A DNA stretch of 53,930 nucleotides from Oscillospiraceae bacterium (GCA_009777635.1 WRLK01000014.1:1-53930); one strand, 5' to 3'; positions 17,527 to 26,270 are shown, counted from the stretch's first letter. Notes: generated from the sequence alone by a model not told the origin. Numbers and translations: made by a program.

Positions 17527-18483
17527 ATGGATAAAGTAATGGCTGCCAAGTTAGCTCTTTTGTCCTTGCAGCGCTTTCAATGGGAGCAAGGCTGCGCCGC
17601 CCAGGCGATTCTGGAATCTGAAGGAGTGACCGACGATCTTCTTCGGTTATGCACCTCAGCGGCGCTGCGCTCTGATAAGGACGGGCGCGTGGGTGTTATG
17701 GAAAAAAACGAATCTGTGGACGACCCCGCTGCCATTGGTGAGGCACTAATTTGTGCTGCGGAAAAAACGGGAAACAAATTTTACCGGGAAGCAGCCGACA
17801 AATTATACTTTTATTTAAAAAATAGAGCTCCGAAAACAATAGATGGTATTATTTACCACTTCAACATTAAAAATGAAGTATGGGTAGACGCCTATTATAT
17901 GGCACCGCCCTTTCTGTGCCGGTATGGCGATCTGGACGAAGCCATGAAGCAAATAAAGGGCTTCCGCAAATATCTGTTCGACGAGGACGTTCACATGCTA
18001 TCCCATATTTGGGACGACGACCTCCACGATTTCGGTCGTCACGACTTTTGGGGCGTTGGCAACGGCTGGGCACTGGCAGGGCTTACCCGCGTAATAGCAA
18101 TGCTGGATGAAAATGACAAGGAAAACAGAACCTACCTGCTGGATTATCTCCAAAAGCTACTGGACGGATGCCTTAAACATCAAAGGGAAGATGGTCTGTT
18201 CCACGATATCCTTGATGATCCGTCCTCGTTTGTGGAAACCAACGTAGCGCAAATGATAGCGTATACCATCTATCGCGGTGTGATGCGGGGTTATTTATCC
18301 GAGGATTATCTGGTTCACGCCGATAAAGCGAGAAAAGCCGCGAATGATAAGGTAGATGACTTGGGCTTTGTCCAGGGTGTTTGTGGTATGCCGGATTTCT
18401 TGCGGTCAGGCGTCGCGTCCGAAGGACAGGTGTTCTTTATCCTGATGGAAACAGCCGCAAAAGAATACTATGAAAATCATTAA
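17527..18483 (+). CDS. GH88/GH105-like unsaturated glycuronyl hydrolase
   Basis: 318 residues from ATG 17527, which has GGAGG 8 bases upstream. A longer frame from 17254 runs into the mutase remnant and is rejected. The alpha/alpha-barrel pattern is clear: RFQWEQGCAAQAI, VWVDAYYMAPPFL (catalytic Asp of the family), FWGVGNGWALAGL and PSSFVETNVAQMIAY. Family members cleave unsaturated uronic acid from polysaccharide-lyase products. That is not part of plain mannan breakdown, so a role on uronyl side groups or on another hemicellulose or pectin product is possible. Confidence 0.75.
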   Translation: MDKVMAAKLALLSLQRFQWEQGCAAQAILESEGVTDDLLRLCTSAALRSDKDGRVGVMEKNESVDDPAAIGEALICAAEKTGNKFYREAADKLYFYLKNRAPKTIDGIIYHFNIKNEVWVDAYYMAPPFLCRYGDLDEAMKQIKGFRKYLFDEDVHMLSHIWDDDLHDFGRHDFWGVGNGWALAGLTRVIAMLDENDKENRTYLLDYLQKLLDGCLKHQREDGLFHDILDDPSSFVETNVAQMIAYTIYRGVMRGYLSEDYLVHADKARKAANDKVDDLGFVQGVCGMPDFLRSGVASEGQVFFILMETAAKEYYENH

Positions 18484-18505
18484 GGGCATGATAAGGAGAC
18501 CAGTT

Positions 18506-20023
18506 ATGGATAAATTGACACTGTGCGCAATATTTTCGGACGGGTGCGTCTTACAGAGAAACAAGGAAATCAAGATTTGGGGCGGTGGGCAAAACGGCGC
18601 GGAGGTTACGGTTTCCCTGTGCGGGGAATCAGTGATTGCGGTGGTTGAAAACGGCAAATGGCTTGCGCGTGTTCCCGCGATACCCGCAGTGGAAAGCTGC
18701 AATCTTGTTGTAACCTCGGGCAAAGATAAACTCACAATAAAGGACATAGCTATCGGCGAGGTTTGGATTGCCGGCGGGCAGTCGAACATGGAAATGAGCA
18801 TGATGTTCGACGCCGATGCACAGTCTGAAACCGACACAAATTTGAATTTCCGTTTTTTTGACGTACCACGAATCAGTTATGAAGGGCAGGAAAAGGACGA
18901 AGATTATTCCGAGTTCGGGTTTTGGCGACGTTGTGACAAAGAGAATATCCCCTATTTTTCGGCGGTATCGTATTATTTCGGAAAGATACTGCAAAAGTCG
19001 CTGAACGTGCCTATCGGTATTGTAGGCTGCAATTACGGCGGCACTTCCGCTTCGTGCTGGATGCCAGAAGAGGACTTACAATCAGACGCAGAGCTGAAGC
19101 GATATCTTGAGGATTACCGCAACAGCTTGTTGGGTATTGACATAGAACAATGTAACAAGAATTTTTTGAACGAGCGCAAACTTTATCAAGAACCCGAGAT
19201 CATTGAGTATTTTTCCATGCTGAGCAAAGGTGGATACACTCTTGCGCAAATTGAGGAATACATCTCCAATCACCCTGTCGTCAAGCAAATAATCAACAAA
19301 AGCCCGTTAATCGGACCAATGCACCCCTACCGCCCTGCCTCTCTGTATCATACAATGCTTAAAAAAATAGCTCCCTACTCTACGCGCGGTATGATATGGT
19401 ATCAAGGCGAATCCGATGAGGGGAAGGCGGAAATGTACGCCAAACTGTTTGAAACAATGATTAAACGGTGGCGGCAAACATGGCAGGACAATCTGTCGTT
19501 TTTGTTTGTGCAGCTTGCTCCTTTCGGCCGTTGGCTAGATGATAGCGGCAAAAACTATCCTGCCGTTCGGGAACAACAGGAACAGGTGAGTAAAAATGTG
19601 CCTGGGGCGTATATGGCGAGCATAATGGACTGCGGCGAGCAATATGATATTCATCCCAAGCGCAAACGGCCAGTCGGCGAGAGGTTGGCAAGGCTGGCGT
19701 TGGGTAAGGTCTACGGCTTGGATGTACCATGCGAGCCGCCGGAAGCAGTGTCGTGTACGGCGGATGAACATGGCGTGAAAATAAACTTTATTAACTGTGG
19801 GAACGGCCTTTCGCTGAGAGGCAAGCGCATAAATGGCTTACAGGTATTTGGTAATGGCCATGAAATTATGGATTACGATATTAATATTTCGTCGGATACC
19901 GTTACAATTATCTGTTGCGAGAGTATCAGAGAGGTTCGGTTTGCGTGGCTCGATTATGTTGACGCAAACTTGTACGGAAACGACGGTCTGTGCGCAAAAC
20001 CGTTCAAGCTTAAAACGACGTAA
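18506..20023 (+). CDS. Sialate O-acetylesterase-like (SASA/SGNH) carbohydrate esterase
   Basis: 505 residues from ATG 18506, with AAGGAG 7 bases upstream. Motifs are SDGCVLQRNKEI at the start, GEVWIAGGQSNMEM with nucleophile Ser93, and MIWYQGESDEG. These define the SGNH-type SASA family that removes O-acetyl groups from sugars. No signal peptide is seen, so it is cytoplasmic. In a mannan locus it most plausibly deacetylates imported acetyl-mannooligosaccharides so that the phosphorylases can act. It is the last intact gene of the locus and lies close to the hydrolase gene before it. Confidence 0.85.
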   Translation: MDKLTLCAIFSDGCVLQRNKEIKIWGGGQNGAEVTVSLCGESVIAVVENGKWLARVPAIPAVESCNLVVTSGKDKLTIKDIAIGEVWIAGGQSNMEMSMMFDADAQSETDTNLNFRFFDVPRISYEGQEKDEDYSEFGFWRRCDKENIPYFSAVSYYFGKILQKSLNVPIGIVGCNYGGTSASCWMPEEDLQSDAELKRYLEDYRNSLLGIDIEQCNKNFLNERKLYQEPEIIEYFSMLSKGGYTLAQIEEYISNHPVVKQIINKSPLIGPMHPYRPASLYHTMLKKIAPYSTRGMIWYQGESDEGKAEMYAKLFETMIKRWRQTWQDNLSFLFVQLAPFGRWLDDSGKNYPAVREQQEQVSKNVPGAYMASIMDCGEQYDIHPKRKRPVGERLARLALGKVYGLDVPCEPPEAVSCTADEHGVKINFINCGNGLSLRGKRINGLQVFGNGHEIMDYDINISSDTVTIICCESIREVRFAWLDYVDANLYGNDGLCAKPFKLKTT

Positions 20024-20222
20024 AATTTTAGCCGGAGCCCTCCGTGACATTGATGTGCTGGAAAGGTACGGTACGGCACTCACCGAACCTCATGTGAAGC
20101 ACATCAGAGGCAAGCTGTGGGAGCTTCGCATTAAATCGGCAAGTGAAATTTCCCGGATTTTCTATTTTATCCCCATCGGTAAAAGCATTGTACTGCTCCA
20201 CGGATTTGTAAAAAAGACGCCA
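20024..20222 (+). pseudogene. Truncated RelE/HigB-type (Gp49-like) toxin fragment
   Basis: The frame reads LTEPHVKHIRGKLWELRIKS, then SRIFYFIPIGKSIVLLHGFVKKT, the core of phage-derived Gp49/HigB toxins. The N-terminal helices and the usual tail after KKT are missing, the frame enters unrelated codons, and no antitoxin follows. It lies 225 bases inside the right island boundary, a typical place for a decayed addiction module. Confidence 0.75.
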
Positions 20223-20247
20223 ATCGTAGAATATCGAAGGATTACGC

Positions 20248-20286
20248 GGTCTGACTCCGTTTTTCGAATGGAGTCAGACCATTTTT
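20248..20286 (+). terminator. Rho-independent terminator at the end of the island's plus-strand genes
   Basis: GGTCTGACTCC (20248-20258) pairs perfectly with GGAGTCAGACC (20270-20280), followed by ATTTTT. It separates the mannan locus from the convergent tRNA gene. Confidence 0.75.
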
Positions 20287-20385
20287 CAACCGAATACGCT
20301 CGAAGTTGTAGAAATTTATATACTCGGTCAACTTCTCCGCTAAGAAAGGGGGGAGCAAGGTAATACGATGGATGAAGCTTTACAT

Positions 20386-20437
20386 AAAAAATAGTGATGC
20401 AGCATTTGCAGCCCGCCTGCAAAATACCGCATCACTA
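20386..20437 (-). terminator. Terminator of tRNA-Lys, on the island side of the junction
   Basis: On the minus strand AGTGATGC and GCATCACT (20437-20430 and 20400-20393) close a long stem whose inner arms TTTTGCAG and CTGCAAA also pair. A TATTTTTT tract follows at 20392-20385. It lies just downstream of the tRNA and to the left of the att core, so it came with the inserted DNA. Confidence 0.7.
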
Positions 20438-20446
20438 AAGGATATT

Positions 20447-20522
20447 TGGTGATCCATCCGCGACTCGAACGCGGGACACCCTGATTAAAAGTCAGGTGCT
20501 CTACCGACTGAGCTAATGGATC
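20447..20522 (-). tRNA. tRNA-Lys (anticodon TTT), CCA encoded
   Basis: The minus strand gives a full cloverleaf: acceptor GATCCAT/ATGGATC, D-arm GCTC...GAGC, anticodon arm CCTGA-CTTTTAA-TCAGG, T-arm CCGCG-TTCGAGT-CGCGG, discriminator A and an encoded CCA. It is the integration target of the island: bases 20448-20498 are duplicated at 356-406. Confidence 0.95.
20448..20498 (-). repeat. tRNA-proximal att core (right end of island)
   Basis: This is the 51-base direct-repeat partner of 356-406. It covers the tRNA from its anticodon arm to CCA, so insertion kept a functional tRNA. The single mismatch is in the T-loop region. Confidence 0.8.
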
Positions 20523-20612
20523 AAATGCCGGTGCGTACAAGCTGCACGCATGGCAACAGAAAATATGATACATGATTCAGCATAAAATGTCAAGTATTAT
20601 TGCCATCTTTTG

Positions 20613-21845
20613 TTATACAAAAATTTTATGAAATACCTTTTTCCCCTTTTTAATAACAAAACATCCATTTTTAATATCATCGTGCCGTATGGTGAGATTT
20701 AAGTCGGAAATGGATTGAAATCCCTCCCCGAAATCAACGGTGATGCCGTTTTGCTGTATCAGCCGCCTTGCTTCTCCCTTTGACGGCGCAAGCTTAGCTT
20801 TTATAAGCAAATCAACGATATTAACGGCTCCGTCTGCAAAATCGCCGGTTTCAAGCGTTGTGGACGGCATGTTCCCGTCGCTGCCCCCGCCCGCCGCAAA
20901 CAGCGCTTTTGCGGCGCCCAGCGCCTTGTCGGCCTCCTCCTTGCCGTGTACGCTCTTTGTAAGCTCAAAGGCAAGGATTTCCTTAGCCTTGTTAAGCTCG
21001 CTTCCCTGCCATTTTTCCATGCCTTCGATTTCGCCTATCGGCAGAAACGTCAGCAGCTTTAAGCAGTTTATGACTTCAGCGTCGTCGACGTTCCTCCAAT
21101 ATTGGAAAAACTCGTAAGGAGTCGTTTTATCGGCGTCAAGCCAGACCGCGCCTTTTGCGGTCTTTCCCATTTTCCGGCCGTCTTTCGTTTCAAGCAGCGT
21201 AAAGGTGAGGCCATATGCCTCGCCTCCGTCAACCCTGCGGACAAGGTCGGCGCCGCTGATGATGTTGGACCACTGGTCGTTGCCGCCAAGCTGGAGCTTG
21301 CAGCCATATTTGCGGTAAAGATACAGAAAATCGTAGCTCTGCATAATCATGTAGTTAAACTCAATGAAAGAAAGCCCGGTTTCCATCCGGGATTTAAAGC
21401 ATTCCGCGGAAAGCATCCTGTTGACCGAAAAATGAACGCCCACATCCCTTAATAGCTCAAGGTAATTGAGCTTTAGCAGCCAGTCGCCGTTTCGCACAAT
21501 GACAGCGTTGTCCAAATCCACGATCCGGCCCATTTGCTCCACAAACATGTCGGCGTTGTGGTTGATCTCCTCCACTGTGAGCATTTTCCGCATATCTGTG
21601 CGCCCGCTGGGGTCGCCGACCATCGTCGTGCCGGTGCCGAGCAGCAGAATCGGCTTCTGCCCCGCAAGCTGCATCCTGCGAATTACCGTAAGCACCAGAA
21701 AATGCCCCACGTGAAGCGAGCTTGCCGTAGCGTCGAAGCCCATGTAAAATGTGCCGCTGTCCTTATTAAGCAGCGCCTCAATCTCCTCGGGGTGCGTCAT
21801 CTGCGCAATCAATCCCCGGCGCTGTAAGTCGTCGAATAGTTTCAT
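20613..21845 (-). CDS. tyrS: Tyrosyl-tRNA synthetase
   Basis: 410 residues, normal length for the bacterial TyrRS. Class I signatures are HVGH (residues 45-48) and KMGKTAKG, here replacing KMSKS, and the C-terminal S4-like RNA-binding domain is present (KAKLAPSKGEARRLIQQNGI). It charges tRNA-Tyr in the cytoplasm. No T-box antiterminator was recognised upstream. It is the first host gene right of the tRNA-Lys. Confidence 0.95.
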   Translation of the reverse strand: MKLFDDLQRRGLIAQMTHPEEIEALLNKDSGTFYMGFDATASSLHVGHFLVLTVIRRMQLAGQKPILLLGTGTTMVGDPSGRTDMRKMLTVEEINHNADMFVEQMGRIVDLDNAVIVRNGDWLLKLNYLELLRDVGVHFSVNRMLSAECFKSRMETGLSFIEFNYMIMQSYDFLYLYRKYGCKLQLGGNDQWSNIISGADLVRRVDGGEAYGLTFTLLETKDGRKMGKTAKGAVWLDADKTTPYEFFQYWRNVDDAEVINCLKLLTFLPIGEIEGMEKWQGSELNKAKEILAFELTKSVHGKEEADKALGAAKALFAAGGGSDGNMPSTTLETGDFADGAVNIVDLLIKAKLAPSKGEARRLIQQNGITVDFGEGFQSISDLNLTIRHDDIKNGCFVIKKGKKVFHKIFV

Positions 21846-22004
21846 GGTATGTTATCATCCTTTTCTAAAGCCTGTTGACGTCATCCGAAATGATCGGATC
21901 CGAGCGAATTTGGCGTCAAACAAGACAAATTTTTATATTGGAGTATTGCGGAAAATTGAACGAAAGCGGCATTGTAACCGAATGTGCACCGCCGCGCATC
22001 ATGC

Positions 22005-22391
22005 TTATCTGATGATAGATATAACGCAATTTCCATCTAATTTCATTTCTTCAATTTCATATTTAAGCACACCATCTGTATATATTTCTTCATATAATTT
22101 TGAAAGTTCGCTTAATCTACAGTGATATACCTGCCAACCTTCATCAGGTAAATTTATCTCAATATATTCGGCAGTAGGATATTTTTTGGTTATCACATCC
22201 ATGTCATAATGATTTGATGGTGAAAAATCGCCTATAATATAATCCATACAATCGTCATGCCAATTACAGCCAACGCCCTTTAATATATAATTGGGATATG
22301 AGCTTCTCATGTATTCCCAAAAATTACCTATGGTTTTGTACTGCTGATTGTTTTTGCAATCAAAACGAATTTTAATACCATAAAGAATCAT
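22005..22391 (-). CDS. Conserved-looking protein, possibly GyrI/AraC effector-binding-like
   Basis: 128 residues from ATG 22391, which has GGAGG 7 bases upstream. The longer frame overlaps recN and is rejected. The pattern of FWEYMRSSYPNYI, then an acidic tyrosine-rich middle (MDYIIGDFSPSNHYDMDV) and YIEINLPDEGWQVYHC, recalls GyrI-like small-molecule-binding domains without a DNA-binding part, but this is only a resemblance. Its codon use is more AT-rich than recN and tyrS on either side, hinting at a recent arrival. Confidence 0.5.
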   Translation of the reverse strand: MILYGIKIRFDCKNNQQYKTIGNFWEYMRSSYPNYILKGVGCNWHDDCMDYIIGDFSPSNHYDMDVITKKYPTAEYIEINLPDEGWQVYHCRLSELSKLYEEIYTDGVLKYEIEEMKLDGNCVISIIR

Positions 22392-22447
22392 GCAATACCT
22401 CCACGAATATAAATTACCTACAGAACCGCACGCCGGGTCAACACGCC

Positions 22448-24121
22448 CTATCCCTGCCGGGAGTGCTCCCACAGCTCCCGCGCGCTTTGAAGCGACAGCT
22501 CCGTGATTAGCTCGCCGCCCGTGATCCTCGCAAGCTCGGCGATTGATTTTTCCGTGTCGAGCGGGCTTACCTTCGTGTATGTTTTGCCGTCTTTTTCATG
22601 CTTGTGTATCAGGATATGATAATCGGCGAACGCCGCTACCTGCGCCAAGTGCGTCACGCATATAACCTGCCTCTCGGACGATGCCTGCTTGAGCTTGCGG
22701 CCTATTTTCTGCGCCGCGCGGCCAGAAACCCCGGTATCAACCTCGTCAAAAATCAGCGTATCGATGTCGTCTTTATCGGCTAAAACATTCTTCACCGCAA
22801 GCATAATCCGCGACAGTTCGCCGCCCGACGCGATTTTGGAAAGCGGCTTTAGCGGCTCGCCTGCGTTCGCCGCGATTGTGAACGCAAGCTCGTCTATGCC
22901 GTCTGATGAGAGCTCCTTTTTGCTGTGTGATACATTGAAACGCACCGACGGCATATCGAGAAAGGCAAGCTCCGCTTCAATCAGAACGGTAAACTCCTTC
23001 GCGACCGCAAGTCTTTTCTTTGAAAGCTCCCTCGAAAGCTTCTCCGCTTGTTCTCTCGCATGTTCAAGCTCTTTTATAAGCTTCTCCTTTCGTTCTCCGC
23101 TTGTCTCTATCTCTAAAAGCTCGGCCGCCGCATTCTCGCCGAACGCGATAATCTCCGCGACGTTTGATCCATATTTTCGTTTCAGCTTATATATAACGTC
23201 GAGCCTTGACTCGATTTCGTCAAGCTCGCGGGGGTCAAAATCAAAGTCGTCGAGGTAAGCGCGTATTTCCGCGGAAAAATCCGAAAGCTCATAGTTGATT
23301 TCGTTTAAGCGCTCGGATATTTTTAAAAGCGGATCGATGTATTCTGCGGCGGCTCCAACTCCGCTTACAAGCTCGCCGAAAAGGCTTTCAATCCCAACTA
23401 TTTCTCCGTCGCCGCGAAGCGCCGCGTACCCAGCCGACAGCCCGTCCAAAATCTTCTCGGAATTGCGTATGATCTTTTTCCGCGCGAGAAGCTCGTCCTC
23501 CTCGTTTACGTCTGATAATCCCGCGTTCTCTATTTCCTTAACCTGAAACGACAGCATGTCGATACGCTGGTTTTTTTGCGCGTCGTCCATGTCGAGGGCT
23601 TTAATCCGCGATTCTGCATCGCGCATATTGCCGTATGCTTTGCGGTAAATGACAAGCTCCCTCTCAAATTCTCCGAACGTGTCGATCAACTCAATGTGGT
23701 TCTCGCTTAGGAGAAGCCTGCTTTGGTCGCGCTGACCGTGGATGTGTATCAAAAGCGACGAGATTTCTTTTAGCATCGAGGCCGTCGCTGGAATCCCGCC
23801 GATCCTGCACAGGCTTTTCCCCGATTTTGTAATTTCGCGCGTAATCAAAACCGAGCCGTCCTCATCCTCGAAGCCCAGCTCTAAAAGCTTTGCTTTGGCG
23901 CGCGGTGAGATATCCTCAAAAAGCGCCGAAACCGTGGCCTTTTCCTCGCCGGAGCGTATCATCTCGTGCGAGGAGCGCTGTCCCAAAACCGCGTCGAGCG
24001 CCGATATCAGGATGGTTTTCCCCGCGCCGGTTTCGCCGGTGAAGACATTGAGCCCGTTTTTAAATTCAATCACGGCTTTTTGTATGACCGCGACGTTTTG
24101 AACATACAGCTGCCTTAGCAT
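22448..24121 (-). CDS. recN: DNA repair ATPase RecN
   Basis: 557 residues, the normal SMC-like length. Walker A is GETGAGKT near residue 30, followed by the Q-loop and coiled-coil arms. The signature IASGGELSRIMLA and Walker B LIFDEVDTGVSG lie near 420-475. RecN works in double-strand-break recombination. It follows argR by 14 bases, the conserved clostridial order nadK-argR-recN. Confidence 0.95.
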   Translation of the reverse strand: MLRQLYVQNVAVIQKAVIEFKNGLNVFTGETGAGKTILISALDAVLGQRSSHEMIRSGEEKATVSALFEDISPRAKAKLLELGFEDEDGSVLITREITKSGKSLCRIGGIPATASMLKEISSLLIHIHGQRDQSRLLLSENHIELIDTFGEFERELVIYRKAYGNMRDAESRIKALDMDDAQKNQRIDMLSFQVKEIENAGLSDVNEEDELLARKKIIRNSEKILDGLSAGYAALRGDGEIVGIESLFGELVSGVGAAAEYIDPLLKISERLNEINYELSDFSAEIRAYLDDFDFDPRELDEIESRLDVIYKLKRKYGSNVAEIIAFGENAAAELLEIETSGERKEKLIKELEHAREQAEKLSRELSKKRLAVAKEFTVLIEAELAFLDMPSVRFNVSHSKKELSSDGIDELAFTIAANAGEPLKPLSKIASGGELSRIMLAVKNVLADKDDIDTLIFDEVDTGVSGRAAQKIGRKLKQASSERQVICVTHLAQVAAFADYHILIHKHEKDGKTYTKVSPLDTEKSIAELARITGGELITELSLQSARELWEHSRQG

Positions 24122-24135
24122 AAAAATACACTCTC

Positions 24136-24588
24136 TTATTTCATAAGCTTTTTGAGCTGCTCCGCAAAATCAACGGCGCCCTGCTTGTCGCGCATGACGC
24201 AGAAGATGGTATCATCTCCCGCAAGCGTGCCGACAACGCCTTTCCATTTAATGGAATCAAGCGCCGCGCACGCCGCGTTCGCCATGCCGACGTAACATTT
24301 TATCACAACGATATTCTCCGCGTAGTCAATGGAATTTACAGATTCCGAAAAAACCGCGTGAAATTTAAATGACATATCCACGCTTTCTTTTGTTGCATTG
24401 ATTGAATATTTATACCCTCCAGCGGCTGACTGTACCTTGATAAGCCTTAATTCCCGTATATCGCGCGACACCGTTGCCTGCGTCACCCGAAAACCGTTCT
24501 CGTTTAACTTGTTGAGAAGCTCCTCCTGCGTATCAATTTCGAAAGTGCCTATCAGCTCAAGAATTTTTGAGTGCCGTTTTGATTTCAT
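24136..24588 (-). CDS. argR: Arginine repressor
   Basis: 150 residues. The N-terminal winged helix is typical (RHSKILELIGTFEIDTQEELLNKL, TQATVSRDIRELRL), and the C-terminal arginine-binding and hexamerisation domain ends with GTLAGDDTIFCV. ATG 24588 has GGAGG 5 bases upstream. It controls arginine synthesis and breakdown. Confidence 0.94.
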   Translation of the reverse strand: MKSKRHSKILELIGTFEIDTQEELLNKLNENGFRVTQATVSRDIRELRLIKVQSAAGGYKYSINATKESVDMSFKFHAVFSESVNSIDYAENIVVIKCYVGMANAACAALDSIKWKGVVGTLAGDDTIFCVMRDKQGAVDFAEQLKKLMK

Positions 24589-24591
24589 ACG

Positions 24592-25467
24592 CTACCTCCA
24601 ACTTAGTTTTTGGTTTAAATTATTGAAAAAATCCCTGGTTCCAAGGTCAATGAATTTGGCGTAAATATCGGCGCGGCTCACAGTTACGCTGCCCCTTGGC
24701 TCAAGCTTGCAAATCCGCACGCCGTCGATTGAAACGTGCATGACGCCGCTTTTTCCGACCGGCTTTTCCCGCGCTGTATATTCATGCTGCGCCGGCAGTA
24801 CGACCGCGCTGTTAAACGCGGAATGCGAGCAAATCGGCGTTAACAGGATAAGCTCCATGTCCGGCGAGACGATTGGGCCTCCCGCCGACAGCGAGTATGC
24901 CGTCGAGCCTGTCGGCGTCGAGAAAATCACGCCGTCCGCCCTGTATGCGGCAATCAGTTTATCCGCTGCGGCAAAAACCTCCACCGCTACAATCCTGTCG
25001 GCGTCACCGTGGCGTATTACAACGTCGTTTAACGCCATATGGACGCTTTCTGCGCCGCTGTTTTTAACCCTTGCCTTCATCATCATCCGGTTTAAAATGG
25101 TGTATTCGCCCGAAAACAGGCGCTCAATTGCGTTTATCTCATGGATTTCGGCCTGAGTCAAAAATCCGATATGTCCCGCGTTTATGCCTAAAACCGGCTT
25201 CCCGGCCTGTGCCGCCGTCTCAGCCACGCGCATAACGGTGCCGTCGCCTCCAACCGGGATGACAATATCGCAATCGTCAAGCATTTCCCGATACGTGCCG
25301 AACCTGATTCCTCCGCGATTTTCAACTGCTTGTCTGTCGCTTTCATCAATCAGAACCTCGGCGGTATCTCCCCTTTTCGCGGCAATCTCCCTGATTGTTT
25401 CGATTACTTGGTTTGCGCAGCCGGCCGCTTCCGGTTTTTGAAGGTTCGGTTTTATCAGTATTTTCAT
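24592..25467 (-). CDS. nadK: NAD kinase
   Basis: 291 residues with the two NAD-kinase hallmarks, GGDGTVMR (catalytic GGDG) and FSTPTGSTAYSLSAGGPI. It makes NADP from NAD and ATP or polyphosphate. Its ATG overlaps the tlyA stop, and argR starts 3 bases beyond its end, so the genes are translationally linked. Confidence 0.95.
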   Translation of the reverse strand: MKILIKPNLQKPEAAGCANQVIETIREIAAKRGDTAEVLIDESDRQAVENRGGIRFGTYREMLDDCDIVIPVGGDGTVMRVAETAAQAGKPVLGINAGHIGFLTQAEIHEINAIERLFSGEYTILNRMMMKARVKNSGAESVHMALNDVVIRHGDADRIVAVEVFAAADKLIAAYRADGVIFSTPTGSTAYSLSAGGPIVSPDMELILLTPICSHSAFNSAVVLPAQHEYTAREKPVGKSGVMHVSIDGVRICKLEPRGSVTVSRADIYAKFIDLGTRDFFNNLNQKLSWR

Positions 25468-26270
25468 GTTTCCCCTACCCTCTCATGAGAACGTTCGACG
25501 ACGCCGTGCATCTTTTCGTCTGATATTTGCAATGCCGTTTTAGATTTTTTAATATGCATCAGATATTCAATATTCCCCTCAGGGCCTCTTATTGGCGAAA
25601 AATCAAGATTTATCACAGAAAAACCATTGCCAACTGTATCTGCTGTAATTTTATATATCACATTGTAATGTACAGTTTTATCACGCACTACACCTTTTTT
25701 CCCCACGTTATGGCGTCCCGCCTCGAACTGCGGCTTAATCAGGCAAACCATCTCTCCATGCGGTTTTAGAAGCGACCTTGCTACAGGCAGTACCAGCTTT
25801 AGCGAAATAAACGACACGTCCACACTGATGAAATCAAGCTCGTCGTGGATGTCGGCACTCGTCACATGGCGGATATTCGTGCGCTCCATTACTGTTACGC
25901 GGCTGTCCGTGCGCAGCTTCCACGCAAGCTGGCCGTAGCCCACGTCAACCGCATACACTTTTGCAGCGCCGTTTTGCAGCATGCAATCGGTGAAGCCGCC
26001 TGTTGACGCGCCGATATCCATGCATATGAAACCGTTTAAATCCAGCCCGAAAGCCTGTATCGCTTTTTCAAGCTTGAGGCCGCCGCGGCTTACATATTTG
26101 TGGCCGACTCCGCGAAGCTCTATCAGCGCGTTTTCTTCTACCGCAGCTCCCGGCTTGTCCTCCTTTTGGTTGTTCACATACACAAGCCCCGCCATAATCA
26201 CGGCCTTTGCCTTGTCGCGCCCTGTTGCGAGCCCTTTTTCCACAAGTACGATGTCAAGTCGTTTTTTCAC
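25464..26270 (-). CDS. tlyA: TlyA-family rRNA 2'-O-methyltransferase
   Basis: About 268 residues. An S4 RNA-binding domain (KRLDIVLVEKGLATGRDKAKAVIMAG) precedes an FtsJ-like SAM-dependent methyltransferase (DIGASTGGFTDCMLQNGA). The family methylates ribosomal RNA, although early annotations call it hemolysin. GTG 26270 gives the usual family N-terminus. ATG 26282 is also possible but touches the AAGGA ribosome site. Confidence 0.9.
   Translation of the reverse strand: MKKRLDIVLVEKGLATGRDKAKAVIMAGLVYVNNQKEDKPGAAVEENALIELRGVGHKYVSRGGLKLEKAIQAFGLDLNGFICMDIGASTGGFTDCMLQNGAAKVYAVDVGYGQLAWKLRTDSRVTVMERTNIRHVTSADIHDELDFISVDVSFISLKLVLPVARSLLKPHGEMVCLIKPQFEAGRHNVGKKGVVRDKTVHYNVIYKITADTVGNGFSVINLDFSPIRGPEGNIEYLMHIKKSKTALQISDEKMHGVVERSHERVGET

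Noticed and set aside
21846-22004. T-box leader of tyrS
   Set aside because: The TGGNACCGCG antiterminator sequence and a specifier loop could not be found on the minus strand upstream of tyrS.
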